Of a DNA stretch of 64,000 bases, positions 1-10,376 are shown piece by piece. Each line of letters begins with the position of its first letter. Within the stretch, counting starts at the first letter, position 1. A program made the translations under genes and the position numbers. Source of the DNA: Blattamonas nauphoetae (Eukaryota; Preaxostyla; Oxymonadida); contig JARBJD010000085.1 of the NCBI GenBank assembly GCA_033064195.1, forward strand, positions 124,001 to 188,000, written 5' to 3'. The notes beneath the pieces were generated by a model. That model was given only the letters and a program-made list of their open reading frames with translations, did not search any database and had not been told where the DNA came from.

Positions 1-1359
1 GGTTGGATTCGTCGAGTGACTGGTTTGTTGCGGTCAGGTTGGCTTTGAGTGTGTCTCGCTCAGTCGTGAGCTGATCAATGTTCGTGTTGAGTGTCTCGAT
101 GGAATGGCTCTTCTCTTTGTTCATCCCAATCCACTCATCCACCTCCCTCTTCGTCTCCTCCAACCGCGTGTTGTTCTCCCGCTCCATCTCCATCTTCTGC
201 CTCGTCTACTCCAAACTCTTTTCCGGCGTGTTTTTGTCTGTGGCCAGCGAAGCTGCCTCGAACTTGGAACTCTGACATTGTTTCGGTCAGTCGAGCGTTC
301 TCCTCTTTGAGACGAGTCAGTTCGGAGTGTTCCTCAGCCGAGACTGAACCTATTGTTCGTAGTTCTTTTCATACTTCGCCTTGTCAGCCGAGCGCTGTCG
401 TTCTACTTCGACGAGTGTTGCTTTCAAAGAATCGATTATTCGCAACAGATCTGCATTCGATGCAGAAGATGCGGATGTGTCGACGAGTTGTTCTAATTCC
501 TGTTTCAGAGATGAGTCGACACTGCCATCCTTCTGCTTGACCACTCCAATCTGCTGTTCGGCATCACTGTCCAATTCATTTGGAGAGACGGTGCTCTTCG
601 GCTGTTGTTGGTGCTCATGTGAACTGCCTCGTTGCGACATGTGCATCTGAAGACGTTGTTGGCGGGGTGTGTCGTGTCAGATCAGCCGGACGAGTTGTGT
701 TTTCCTGTTTGGGTTTTGGGTCCAGTTCAATCAAGTCGCTGTTGTCAGAATCATCCTTCTTGTCCTCTTCCTTCCGCTCTGGCTCGTCCTGCTTCCCGCG
801 AGGAGCAATTGGTGGGTGGGTGGAGCAGGGTGAGGGGAAGCATAGCTCGCTTTGGGATCGGAGGGAGAGTTGCAACTGTTGCTCTTGTCGACTCGCTGGT
901 CATCTGAAAAACACCCTGAGGTGGATGAAATGGGGTGATATCTTTGGTGACCTCGCTTTCTGGTGGGCCTGAGGCTGGATCACAAGGGTTCTGATGAGAT
1001 GGATTCCTGGACCTGCCGGCGGGCGAGCTCGGTGGTGAGAGACCCTGCAAGAGAAGGAGTGCCGCGACGACTTGTGTGAAGGTGCGTATGAGCGTCTTCT
1101 CCGAGAACTCCTTCGCGACGTCGATTGCGTGCCTCACTGACTGGCTGTCTGGGAGGTGGCCATGAAGTCGTACTCGGCGGCGTTGGAGATCATCTCGAGC
1201 GCGTTGTCCATGTCGCTGTACCTCATCAGTCCCGCGCATCACCAGTCGCACAAGGCCAGATGACGCCCCCACGGGCAAAGGTGGGCTGGCCAGAGTTCTT
1301 TGTATAGGATTCATTGACTCGGCAACATGTGTTAAATCATGTAAAAGAGTGTCCAACAT
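1..1359 (-). CDS. Partial multi-exon gene for a coiled-coil protein of unknown function
   Basis: The minus strand carries consecutive open stretches that read like one gene: about 1359-751, 875-615, 646-350, and a further stretch that runs off the left edge. The first part is helical and ends in a proline/serine-rich linker. The middle is acidic and glutamine-rich. From about 520 downward the sequence turns into a clear coiled coil with Leu/Glu/Lys heptads (for example LTRLKEENARLTE and later NIDQLTTERDTLKANL). The stretches lie in different frames, so short introns like those proven elsewhere in this window are likely, but I could not fix all junctions. I recognise no catalytic domain. The start and both ends are uncertain. 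It could also be a decayed gene. Confidence 0.42.
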
Positions 1360-2418
1360 GATCTGAATGGTGATAAAGCAAATTTACAACACGAATTGGT
1401 TGTGTCACGGTTCGTGTGATATTCTCTTCATTCATGGACAAACATCGAACAATGGATGACTTTTAATCGTCTTGTGATGTTTGTTCCTCCAAATTCTCAA
1501 TTAGATCTCCGGAGAACGAATTGATCATTGACTTTTGTGTTGGTGGTTGATGAGCTTGTCGATAGATGTGGTAATCTTCTGAAAAAATAGTGGTGGTGAT
1601 GGAGAAGAGGTGGTAGACGGGAAATTAGACATCGACGATCTTATATTCTGAGAGAGAGGGGGAGTTGAAATTAGATACCCATTCTTTGAAATTGAGTTCG
1701 ACACAATTTAAATCAGATGCAGATAACCTAGATATTGCAACTCGTTTCTAATTCACCTAACTTTGACTCACTGCTGAGATATTAGGATTATTAAGTTCTT
1801 TTCGAATAAAAACGGGTTTATATTTAAAAACGGGTTTGTGGAGGGTCTATTATCCAAACGACACCGATCATCATTCTTTTTGATTCAAGTGGGAGATGGT
1901 CATTCTTTGTTTGGAACTGTTGTTTAGTTTGTTCGTTTTCGATGAGCGAGATTGTTCATCTCTTTCGTGTTGCTGTGTTCTTCATCCTGGCTGCTGGCTT
2001 TGGATGGTTCTGATGTTTCCGTTGAACAGAGTCGACTTTCCTCGACTCTTCCACATCAGCAACCTCTCCGTCTCTCTGGACCCTCACTTCAATCCCAGAA
2101 TCATCGTTTTGTCTTCTTTTTTCTGATGGAGCCGGATTCGTGATGTTGCATGAGAATGAATCCGAAAACAATGACAAAAGCGAGAGTTGGGGGCGAATGA
2201 TTGATTCTGTGACTCCTCACAGGGTTTCCAACAAAGTCAAGAGAATCGTCGAATAGTTGTCTTTCATCGAAAGTGATTACAGAAACGGTGGATGATGGTG
2301 AGAATGATATTTTCCTCGTGAAATGAGATTAAAACGGTTTCGTTTAACAGAGAGAACGATGAGAAAGTCGGACAGGGCAATTCTCTTTCAGGACGTGTAT
2401 TGTTCCCCTTCAGTGACA
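1360..2418. other. Intergenic stretch, no supported gene
   Basis: This is about 1 kb of AT-richer sequence between two minus-strand genes. It has no long open frame. A 73-codon minus-strand frame at 1956-2177 is basic and charged but has no recognisable motif and no clear splice partners, so I do not call it. The stretch lies 3' of the 927-aa gene and 5' of the coiled-coil gene, so it may hold that gene's promoter, but I see no convincing element. Confidence 0.5.
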
Positions 2419-5202
2419 TCAGATCCGCCAACCATTGAAGCCGGTGTTGATGATGCATTGCTTGGCTTGCCGGGGGATTGAATTGTTCGGGCGAGATAGA
2501 TCAGGACCGAACAGATTCTTCTCAATCAGATCCTCAAGTCCTTCTTCGTTCTGTCCCTTCATCCTCTCTCGAAGTGTTAGGGCTGTCCGTTTCGATGACG
2601 AAGGCTTGCGTGTGTAGTAGAATCTTCGCTCGTAATCGAGCAACTTTGAATTAGGATTTTCATGGCCGAACAGAGAGAGCAGCCAGACTTGATGTTCATT
2701 CTTTTCAGCCAAATCACAAAGTCTCATTGCCGCAACATGAAATCCACATTTTGCGAGTGTTTCCGTCAGAACTGGACAGAGCCATTCCGCTTTTCCGACC
2801 GCTTCGAACAACACCTTCTGAAACAAAATTGAAGAAAAGACAGAGCGAGACAACGACAGAGGAGCAAACAGAAACGCCAGATACGGTTGGGATGGGACCA
2901 ATACCTTCTCAACGAGAAGACGTGCTCTGCGTTTGTTTCCCCTCAGCTTATCGCTGTGGTATGCGGGAACTGAAGACGGGATGCAGTTCAGACAAGCACT
3001 CAGAACTGTCAGGAAGCATTGAGTGTTGTCGTCTCTGAGAGGGGAATCATTGTTTGCTTGGGTTCGGGTTTCCATCAAAACTTGAGCCATGTTTGAGACA
3101 AAGCCAGCTTCTGTGAGAGACATCACAATTTCAGAAAAGTGTTTTGAAGATTCCAGGACAGCTTCAACCATCAATTGCACGTCATAACAGATCTCTCTGT
3201 TGGTGGTGATGAAAAGTGTGGGAATGGTCTGTGCAAAACAACTCGCAAAATTGCGGTGTGAGCGAATCCAATCCTGAAGCAGATAATCTTTCCGAACCCC
3301 AAGAGAAATCATTCGATTCATCTGTTCAGAGAGCGAGAGCGAGGAGGCAGTCGCAATTGTGGAGAGGAAGAGACGGATGATAGAGGTGACTGGAGGTGGA
3401 GGTGATGGTGTTGCCGAAAGATACGAGGAGAGAGAAGACATGCCTGATTGTGTGTCTTCCATCGACATATGCGAGAACAGATTCATCGTGAGGAACACTG
3501 GAGCTGCTGCTCTGTCGTCTCCACACACAAGGCCAATCGCCTCCTGACGCACTTCCTCCCACACTCCCTCGAAGAACGGAAGTGTGTCTGGGTGATTGAG
3601 GTCTGGACATGAAAGCAATTCGAAATGATGAACAATCCAATTGTTCGTTCTGGCACAGTGGACGAGAGATTGGCGAAGCGGGACAAGAACATTGTTCACG
3701 TGCTTCTTTTGAATGTGTTGGAATTCTTGGATTTTGGAGTTGGAGTGGAGTGTGAATCTCCACGGAGCGATTGCTTCCAAAATCAATTGGACAACGTCAG
3801 CGAAAAAAACGTGAATGCTGTGAATTGTATCATCAGACCAATCAGATTGGAGTTTCTGAAGAGCTTCGGCGAGAGTTGTGAAGAATTCGCTGTTGACGAC
3901 TGACTTCACATTTCCTCTTTTTCTGAATATGCAAAACGTCCAGAAAGCTATCCTTTCCTCCCGCAGACCGAATTGAGAACATGTCAAAGAGAGAAGCATC
4001 AGTGTGGCAACGCTCATGGCGAAGGGAGGGCAGGACGAGAGTGATGAGACAAAAGCTGAACTGAAAGCATCCTTTCCCTTTTTTGATTTGACGAAGATCA
4101 TGTTGTCGAAGGACGTCAGGAAGAGGGTGACAGAGACAGCGTCCGCGTCGGAGAGACGAGGCGTCGAAGCGAGGAAGGCACTCGCCGAGTCCAGAAGGGT
4201 GATCATTTCATGCGGGGTCATGTTGTTGCGGAGAGGAGTGGACATGAAGGGTGGAAGAACGGCATCGTCCACCAACCCCTCCTTCCTCCTCTCTTCCCAC
4301 ACCTCCTTCATCAATCCGGTCAAGAATGCACTGAAATCGTTCCAGCTTTGTCGCAGATTGGCGCATTGACGCAAAACATGAAGGAAGGCGAAATCTTGGT
4401 AATAGGGCGGTATTTGGTCCTTCTTACGACTGTTTTCGAACAGACGAGACCACCAAATGTTGTAATTCCTATTATTTGAAGTTGGTGTTGGAGATTTGAG
4501 ATGGCGAATGAGGAGAGGACGGATGGGGACAAGCAGGTGATCGTGGATTTGTGAGGCGAGCTCTTCAGATGATGTGGCAACTGTTGAGGGTGGAAATTGT
4601 TTCAATGTGTCGATTAATTGTGCCAGAAAGGCAAAAAGAGCGTTGTGGAGAGGATCGGAGAGAGGAAGCATGAGGAGCGATTCTCCCCCCATCGCAGAGA
4701 GAAGGGAGGGAATAAACCCTGACAGCAATGCAATCGCAATGTCCTTGCGTGAGGAACCCGGAATATCATCCCGAAAAACGTCAAGGACAGCGGCAGAGAG
4801 GCGAGTGTTTTGGGCGGATAAAAGAAGATGTAAAGTCCAGGCCTCAAAACGGGGTATATCGGCAACCTGATCCAAACTGGGAAATATGAAGGTTGAGTCG
4901 GCTCGTGAGCGATTGGATTTGAAAATCCTGAGTTGGAGTTTCTTCAGGATTTCGATGACTCGATTGAAGACATGAGGTGCGATATGCTTTGTATCTTGCG
5001 TGTATGTCGCGAGTGACCTGAGGAAGTTGCGAATTTCTTCATCAGATGTACGCGATTCTTCGATATCGATGGCGAGGAAGGTTGGATATTCCAGCGATTC
5101 AGGCTCCTCAACCGAGTCCGATGAGACTGTCTTATCTTCGTGAATTTGTTCCAAATTACATTCTAATGATTGGAGGGGATTTGTGATCAATCTGGCGTTC
5201 AT
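2419..5202 (-). CDS. Large all-helical protein, 927 aa, unknown function
   Basis: This is a single uninterrupted frame from an ATG at 5202 to a stop at 2419. The protein is almost entirely alpha-helical, with repeated Leu/Phe-rich helices spaced as in HEAT or armadillo-type solenoids. I cannot fit a defined repeat consensus. It has no signal peptide or transmembrane segment. The N-terminal 60 residues are acidic and Ser/Glu-rich. The C-terminus (about residues 845-927) is basic and polar, with a likely unstructured tail. Its general style resembles the 1055-aa product of 16688-20014 and the tandem family from 57654 onward, which suggests a lineage-expanded set of scaffolds, but I see no direct alignment. 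It reads toward 1 and away from the DIRS-like element upstream. Codon use looks normal and the frame intact, so it is probably functional. Confidence 0.8.
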   Translation of the reverse strand: MNARLITNPLQSLECNLEQIHEDKTVSSDSVEEPESLEYPTFLAIDIEESRTSDEEIRNFLRSLATYTQDTKHIAPHVFNRVIEILKKLQLRIFKSNRSRADSTFIFPSLDQVADIPRFEAWTLHLLLSAQNTRLSAAVLDVFRDDIPGSSRKDIAIALLSGFIPSLLSAMGGESLLMLPLSDPLHNALFAFLAQLIDTLKQFPPSTVATSSEELASQIHDHLLVPIRPLLIRHLKSPTPTSNNRNYNIWWSRLFENSRKKDQIPPYYQDFAFLHVLRQCANLRQSWNDFSAFLTGLMKEVWEERRKEGLVDDAVLPPFMSTPLRNNMTPHEMITLLDSASAFLASTPRLSDADAVSVTLFLTSFDNMIFVKSKKGKDAFSSAFVSSLSSCPPFAMSVATLMLLSLTCSQFGLREERIAFWTFCIFRKRGNVKSVVNSEFFTTLAEALQKLQSDWSDDTIHSIHVFFADVVQLILEAIAPWRFTLHSNSKIQEFQHIQKKHVNNVLVPLRQSLVHCARTNNWIVHHFELLSCPDLNHPDTLPFFEGVWEEVRQEAIGLVCGDDRAAAPVFLTMNLFSHMSMEDTQSGMSSLSSYLSATPSPPPPVTSIIRLFLSTIATASSLSLSEQMNRMISLGVRKDYLLQDWIRSHRNFASCFAQTIPTLFITTNREICYDVQLMVEAVLESSKHFSEIVMSLTEAGFVSNMAQVLMETRTQANNDSPLRDDNTQCFLTVLSACLNCIPSSVPAYHSDKLRGNKRRARLLVEKVLVPSQPYLAFLFAPLSLSRSVFSSILFQKVLFEAVGKAEWLCPVLTETLAKCGFHVAAMRLCDLAEKNEHQVWLLSLFGHENPNSKLLDYERRFYYTRKPSSSKRTALTLRERMKGQNEEGLEDLIEKNLFGPDLSRPNNSIPRQAKQCIINTGFNGWRI

Positions 5203-5664
5203 ATGTCTCGAGATGGAGTGTGAACCTGGATAAGAAGAAGAAGAAGAGGAGAATGATCACAATCGAGAAGTAAAGATGATATCCAGAAATAACAGATGCA
5301 ATAATAACAAGATGGACAAGTCAGAAAAGAGATATTTGGATTGTTTGAACGATATAGATCGTTTTACTGAAATGAATCCAAAATCCATGAAACAGGTGTT
5401 TTCAGGAACATACTTGTCAGAGGAGACTGTAGTAGATACGGATATAACGGTGAATGCGAAGAGGGGGTGAATTGAAGGTGAGAGTGTCGAGGAGTGATGA
5501 TCGAACCCATTGAGTGTCGAATCAACATCAACACTTTGAATGAGAAACAGGTCTTATTTCAGAGTTTTGTTTCCTTCTTGTTCGTTGTCTGTCTGTTTCT
5601 GTTGTGTTTGTTCGATTTGTTTGTTTTTTTGGTTCACCAAACAAGCGAGTTACCGTCGTCGCTG
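5203..5664. other. Intergenic stretch upstream of the 927-aa gene
   Basis: This AT-rich stretch lies between the start of the minus-strand helical gene and the left end of the DIRS-like element. The short frames here (60-76 codons) have no motif. It probably contains the promoter of the minus-strand gene, but no element stands out. Confidence 0.5.
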
Positions 5665-5858
5665 GATCACTCTTCAGTGATCTTCGATTTATGGCCTTGT
5701 CTCTCCGAGATGAAGAAATATTGAGTATTCGTCCAGTGAAATGTGTGCAAAATCAAGTAATAACTTTGATAGTCCTTTATAACTCGTCTCATTGAACCTG
5801 TTGTGATCCTTCCCTTTTGTTACTCCTTTGATTGTGTGTATCAAGCAGATAGGGGATC

Positions 5859-7082
5859 ATGCAGCCTGAAAGAAGCAGGAATGTACCAACTGTGAATGAT
5901 ATCCGACCACAACTAGAGGCCATATTCGACCTACGCCAGGAGTTTGCGACGGCTCTGGCGGCAATCAACTCCGGCGACACGACAGCGATCAGCCGGTATG
6001 GTGACTTCATAGTCCCCCACGCGCACAATATGCCCTGGGACCCTTCTTCCACATCGCTCGCCCTCATGGCCGTCCAGATTGATGCGATCGTTGGTGCGGA
6101 CTCCTCCGAGTGGTTCAAACTCGCCCCGGAGGAGGGAACATGGAAGACAGCAAGCCAAACGCTCGCCGAGGCTGACTCACAGCAAATGTTTGTTCGATCA
6201 GTCTCACCACAGCCAGAATATGACGGTCGCGTAACTCCGGGACCATTCAGGAATTTATCGCACCACACGAAAATTAAGTGGGCGGAACAATTGGAAATTC
6301 CAGAGAAAGCTTCGGCGGCGGAAGTGGAGGCAGAAGATGATGAAGATTATGATACTATCACATCCAAGCTGGAGCAGATGATCGAGATCCTCCCGGCGTT
6401 CCAATGGGAGGAGGAGGACGAAGAAGAATTAAAGATGAGAATGGCAAACATTGGAGACGCGGTGCAAATGTACCCGGATGCGATAGCGGACAAGATGAAA
6501 TCGAAATACTCTCCGATCAACACAACTCTCAGGAAGATGGAGCAGGAGGCTTTCCACCTGACTAAACTTGGAATTGGATCCGTAGTACAATGTAGGACAG
6601 CTTCAGAGCGACTCCGAGCTCTGGAACTCATGACTCTTAAATCAGGTGAACTGGTGAGGCGGGCAAACGATGCTCGCCTCTCGCACGTCCTAGGACTTCG
6701 TGTCGACCCCATCGAAGAAGCTGGACGTCAGGCGTCAATGGCGAGGCAGAGGTCGCGCATCGAGCAGTTGGAGGAGAAGACAAAGAAGGAAAGAGAAATG
6801 AAGCGAGGGGATTTCCGAGGAAGGTCGCAGTTTTTTCGCCAAGGCCCCACCTTGGGGCAGTTCTCAACAAATCGATCGTGGACAACACAGAGACAGAGTC
6901 CACAACAAACTTCAACTCCACAAACTCACAGGAAACGATCAGCACAATCACCCCCCTTATTCGCAAAGGAATCAAGACACCACGACGAAAAGAAGACGAT
7001 ATTAGGTTCTCAAAGCACTCCAGCAACGGGTCAGGACACACGCTGCTCAGGAAGGACGTTTGGAGGCATAGGGGGAAGCTAA
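5859..7082 (+). CDS. Gag-like ORF of the DIRS-like element
   Basis: A 407-codon frame begins just inside the left inverted repeat. The product is hydrophilic and helical, with an acidic stretch near residue 180 and a basic Arg/Gln-rich C-terminal third. It has no zinc knuckle that I can see. A minus-strand frame at 42086-43057 in another DIRS-derived element has a comparable helical block (lysine/histidine-rich helix, then a run of Leu/Met/Ala, then an acidic coiled tail). That supports a shared structural-protein role, and its position before the polymerase frame is that of gag in this group. I treat it as part of the fossil element rather than as a host gene. Confidence 0.7.
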   Translation: MQPERSRNVPTVNDIRPQLEAIFDLRQEFATALAAINSGDTTAISRYGDFIVPHAHNMPWDPSSTSLALMAVQIDAIVGADSSEWFKLAPEEGTWKTASQTLAEADSQQMFVRSVSPQPEYDGRVTPGPFRNLSHHTKIKWAEQLEIPEKASAAEVEAEDDEDYDTITSKLEQMIEILPAFQWEEEDEEELKMRMANIGDAVQMYPDAIADKMKSKYSPINTTLRKMEQEAFHLTKLGIGSVVQCRTASERLRALELMTLKSGELVRRANDARLSHVLGLRVDPIEEAGRQASMARQRSRIEQLEEKTKKEREMKRGDFRGRSQFFRQGPTLGQFSTNRSWTTQRQSPQQTSTPQTHRKRSAQSPPLFAKESRHHDEKKTILGSQSTPATGQDTRCSGRTFGGIGGS

Positions 7083-7286
7083 GACATCATTGGAGGGAGT
7101 GGAACAAATATGGCTTGGGGGAGATGGTGCATCACGGCGTCGAGCTCGAATGGATGGAGTCTGGACCGCCGACAAGCGCGGGTACTCCATTCGAGATAAA
7201 ATTGGGGAAAGAGGAGACGGAAGGATTACGAGAGGTCCTGAAGGAGGAGCTACTGGAGGGAGTGATAAAGGAAGTGTCGCGAGAAA

Positions 7287-8972
7287 GTGTCCGGATGTGG
7301 GAGTCCCACCTTCGTTCTCAAGAAGAAGGATGGGACATGGAGGCGAATTCTGGATTGTCGACAGCTGAACAACAGAATAGTTCACGAACATTTCAAAATG
7401 GAAGGAGTTTCGACGGCAGCCGCACTAATGATCGAGGGAGGTTGGTTGACCTCCGTCGACTTGACCCACGCGTACCTTCACGTCCCTCTCAACGAGGACC
7501 AAATTCCCTATTTCGGGTTCAGCGCAGAAGGCAAATACTATGCTCAGACAACCCTCTGTTTCGGCCTGACATCTGCTCCAAGAATCTTCACAAAGCTAAT
7601 CAGACCAGTCATTGCCTCCTTTCGACCTCATTTCCGTCTAATGGCTTACTTGGACGACTTTCTGGTTTCAGGATCAACACAGCAAGAGACAGAGGTCAAC
7701 ACACGAAAACTTATCACAGAACTCGAAAGACTGGGTTTTACCATCAACCGGAAGAAGTCAGTGGTGATCCCATCACACAGAATTCAATATCTGGGATTCA
7801 TGTGGGACACAGAGAAGATGACTGTGGAAGTGGAGGAAAAGAAGAGAAGGAATCTGAGGGACCAGATCAGACACAGAATCAGGCGGCAGGAGGAAGGACG
7901 GTTATCAAGGGCAAGGTCCGTCGCATCACTCATCGGGAAAGTCCAAGCGATGTCTTTTGCAAACACTCTCGCATTCTTCAACAGTCGACACCTTGTCGCA
8001 TGGAAAGAGGAGATCGTCTGCCGCGAAGGGTTCGAAGGAATGTCACAGATGTCGGAAAGCGGGATGCAGGAGATGCGGTGGTGGTTGGACCGACTCAAGA
8101 GACCGATTCAACGGTCCATCAGGAGCTTCAGACCATCAGTGACGATGACAACCGATGCCAGCGAATGGGGCATCGGTGTGGTCTGGAAGCGGGAGGGAGA
8201 AGAGGACTGGTGGCAGGAAAAACTGACCGACGGCGTAGCTCTCACAAGCAACCGTCGAGAAACACTGGCGGTTTTAAGGGGATTCTCAGAGGGAATGAGA
8301 AGAGGGATCATAAAAGCAGGGGAGGATGTATTAGTTATGTCGGACAACACATCGGTTGTATCGAACATAAACAGGAAGAGTTCGTGCTTGACACTGCTGG
8401 ATGTATTCAAGACTCTATTCAGGGAGGCAGAAGCTGCGGAATGTCGGCTCTGGGCCGAGCACATCGCCGGGGAGGCAAACTCGACGGCGGACAGATTGTC
8501 GCGGATGCGCGACGCATCAGACTACCGACTGGATCCACAAGTGCTTCTGTCTTTGACAAGAGAATGGGGCGTCTCACCGTCAATCGACGCCTTCGCAACG
8601 GCTCACAACACACAAACACCCAGGTTTTGGAGCCTCATGAAGGAGACGGGCTCGGAGGGTACAAACGCCCTATTACAGGATTGGTCAAGGGAAGAATGCA
8701 TCTATGCATTCCCACCAATCCCTCTAATTCCAAGAATGATCGACAAGATCAAGATGGAACAACCGACGATCATTGCGATCGTTCCAGACTGGACAACGCT
8801 CCCCAACCTGAGCGATCTAATCTCAATGGCCACGAAGACACAATGGCTTGGCAGAACAGCAGAGATAACAACAGAGGGTCCCGGACTGAGAGCATCGGCC
8901 AGCAGCAGACCGCCAGGATCCCTTCGCGCATTCTTCGTGGAGAAATCTGGGAAGGGCTGGCAGAGGAACTAA
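7287..8972 (+). CDS. Reverse transcriptase-RNase H ORF of the DIRS-like element
   Basis: The frame holds recognisable reverse-transcriptase blocks: a KKDGTWRRILDCRQLN motif, an SVDLTHAYLHVPL block carrying the first catalytic Asp, an FGLTSAPRIFTKL block, and the YLDD active site. An RNase H-like domain follows (TTDASEWGIGVVW, then a DN pair further on). The C-terminal part begins with a PSIDAFAT motif, typical of the region after RNase H in DIRS and Ngaro elements. It lies between the gag-like and recombinase frames and partly overlaps other open frames. The overlap is usual in this group, where the parts can be expressed by overlapping frames. Confidence 0.88.
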   Translation: MSGCGSPTFVLKKKDGTWRRILDCRQLNNRIVHEHFKMEGVSTAAALMIEGGWLTSVDLTHAYLHVPLNEDQIPYFGFSAEGKYYAQTTLCFGLTSAPRIFTKLIRPVIASFRPHFRLMAYLDDFLVSGSTQQETEVNTRKLITELERLGFTINRKKSVVIPSHRIQYLGFMWDTEKMTVEVEEKKRRNLRDQIRHRIRRQEEGRLSRARSVASLIGKVQAMSFANTLAFFNSRHLVAWKEEIVCREGFEGMSQMSESGMQEMRWWLDRLKRPIQRSIRSFRPSVTMTTDASEWGIGVVWKREGEEDWWQEKLTDGVALTSNRRETLAVLRGFSEGMRRGIIKAGEDVLVMSDNTSVVSNINRKSSCLTLLDVFKTLFREAEAAECRLWAEHIAGEANSTADRLSRMRDASDYRLDPQVLLSLTREWGVSPSIDAFATAHNTQTPRFWSLMKETGSEGTNALLQDWSREECIYAFPPIPLIPRMIDKIKMEQPTIIAIVPDWTTLPNLSDLISMATKTQWLGRTAEITTEGPGLRASASSRPPGSLRAFFVEKSGKGWQRN

Positions 8973-9315
8973 AACTGGACTCTCGAACAATGATCTGGAT
9001 CCTTGTGGGAATGAGCGAGTCAACTCGCAGACAGTATGCAAAGTCGATCCGTCGATGGATCGAGGAGGCGGATCACGATGGAAGAGATTGAGGGATACTA
9101 ATCCTTCCGAGGTAGCCAATTTCCTGTCGAGGACGATGCCGCCTGGCGGATTAAAGCGCCCCCATTCTCTGAGCGGAGCGCCGTCTCATTTCTTTCCCAG
9201 CTCCTGGGACTTGGACAGGTAGGCGCATCAGCTCTGGTGAGCGCAACTATGAAGGGAATGAGAAAAGTTAATCCTCAAACGGCAAAAATATGCGGAGACA
9301 TGGGACGCGGACCTG

Positions 9316-10050
9316 ATGGAAGCAGAGTTGAGGAAGATGTGGGAAAGGAAACAGGAGTTGGATGAAGAGGAACTTAGATCTGCGATCGCGATAACTCTCA
9401 CACTGAATCACTCTCTACGATTCACAGAGATAGCTCGAATTTGTCGTGAGTCTGTTTCCTTCCAAAATGGAACGACAGTACTAACCACAACTCTCAAATC
9501 AGGTGTCGAACCGGAAACCATCACACTCGATGAACGACACCTCCCACTAGAATTGAAAACGGAGAGTTGGATCAAGCAACTCGATTGTCTGAAGCAGGGA
9601 CTTCAATGGACAGGGCAGCTGTTGGGATCAGAGACCAACCAGCGGAAGCCAGGAGATATTGCCAAGTTGGTCGGCAAAGTTATGCAGAGGGCCGGCGTGG
9701 ATACGAACAAATTTAAACCGTATTCACTCAAACACTCAGGACTTTCGAAGAAAGTTGAACGTGGAGAGAAACTGAATGACATTGCTAGAGGTGCCAGGTT
9801 GAGCGTAAAGTCAGGAATTCTTGAGAAACACTACCTTAAGCCAAGGACGACTCCCAACGCACTCAATATTTCTTCATCTCGGAGAGACAAGGCCATAAAT
9901 CGAAGATCACTGAAGAGTGATCACGATTATGGCTTGGAAAGAAGAGATGAAGAAATATTAGACCCACCACCCACCTCTAGCGCAAGAAACAACAAAAAAC
10001 GAAACAAGGGAAAACGGACTTCATCTCTTCTTTCCTCTCCCAACGAGTAA
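9316..10050 (+). CDS. Tyrosine recombinase of the DIRS-like element
   Basis: This 244-codon frame has the layout of a tyrosine recombinase catalytic domain. An early Arg sits in an LNHSLRFTEIARI context, a SLKHSG segment corresponds to the H-x-x-R region, and a late Tyr lies in EKHYLKP. The C-terminus is basic and overlaps the internal complementary region, as in DIRS elements. The enzyme would integrate the circular DNA copy without making a target duplication, which agrees with the ends seen here. Confidence 0.8.
   Translation: MEAELRKMWERKQELDEEELRSAIAITLTLNHSLRFTEIARICRESVSFQNGTTVLTTTLKSGVEPETITLDERHLPLELKTESWIKQLDCLKQGLQWTGQLLGSETNQRKPGDIAKLVGKVMQRAGVDTNKFKPYSLKHSGLSKKVERGEKLNDIARGARLSVKSGILEKHYLKPRTTPNALNISSSRRDKAINRRSLKSDHDYGLERRDEEILDPPPTSSARNNKKRNKGKRTSSLLSSPNE
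9862..9960. repeat. Internal complementary region of the DIRS-like element
   Basis: These bases are the reverse complement of the element's right extremity (about 10143-10187) fused to its left extremity (about 5665-5720). The fusion point lies at GATC. This is the diagnostic circle-junction sequence of DIRS elements, used as a template bridge when the full DNA copy is rebuilt. It overlaps the 3' end of the recombinase frame. Confidence 0.85.
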
Positions 10051-10376
10051 CAAAAGGGAAGGATCACAACAGGTTCAATGAGACGAGTTATAAAGGACTA
10101 TCAAAGTTATTACTTGATTTTGCACACATTTCACTGGACGAATACTCAATATTTCTTCATCTCTTCTTTCCAAGCCATAATCGTGATCCGTCACACCACG
10201 TCACACATCATACATTTGGGAGAAGGTCTCTCACTCAAAGTTGAAAGAAGAAAAGAGACGGAGATGGTTAGGAGGACAGAGAGCAGTTAGATGAATTCCA
10301 TGGTTCTTGTTCTAAAGATCCATCCCTTCACTTTTTATTCAAGCCTAGGTCAACCATTGTGTTCAGGGGTTTTCAG

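Larger units (their letters stand above)
5665..10187 (+). mobile_element. DIRS-like tyrosine-recombinase retroelement, structurally near whole
   Basis: The 4.5-kb element has the full DIRS plan. Inverted terminal repeats lie at about 5706-5830 and 10034-10160. An internal complementary region at about 9862-9960 contains the reverse complement of both extreme ends joined at a shared GATC. No target-site duplication is visible. Between the ends are a gag-like frame, a reverse transcriptase with RNase H, and a tyrosine recombinase. In DIRS elements the recombinase inserts a circular copy, and the internal complementary region records that circle junction. The inverted repeats match almost perfectly over about 120 bases, which argues for a recent insertion. 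It sits between two host genes and breaks neither. It looks mostly whole, with at most one or two possible breaks that I did not resolve. Confidence 0.88.

Noticed and set aside
6878-9091. A 737-codon open frame overlapping the reverse transcriptase region
   Set aside because: Beyond its first part it has no motif and is rich in Arg, Gly and Ser from reading the real polymerase frame out of phase. The recognised RT blocks lie in the other frame.
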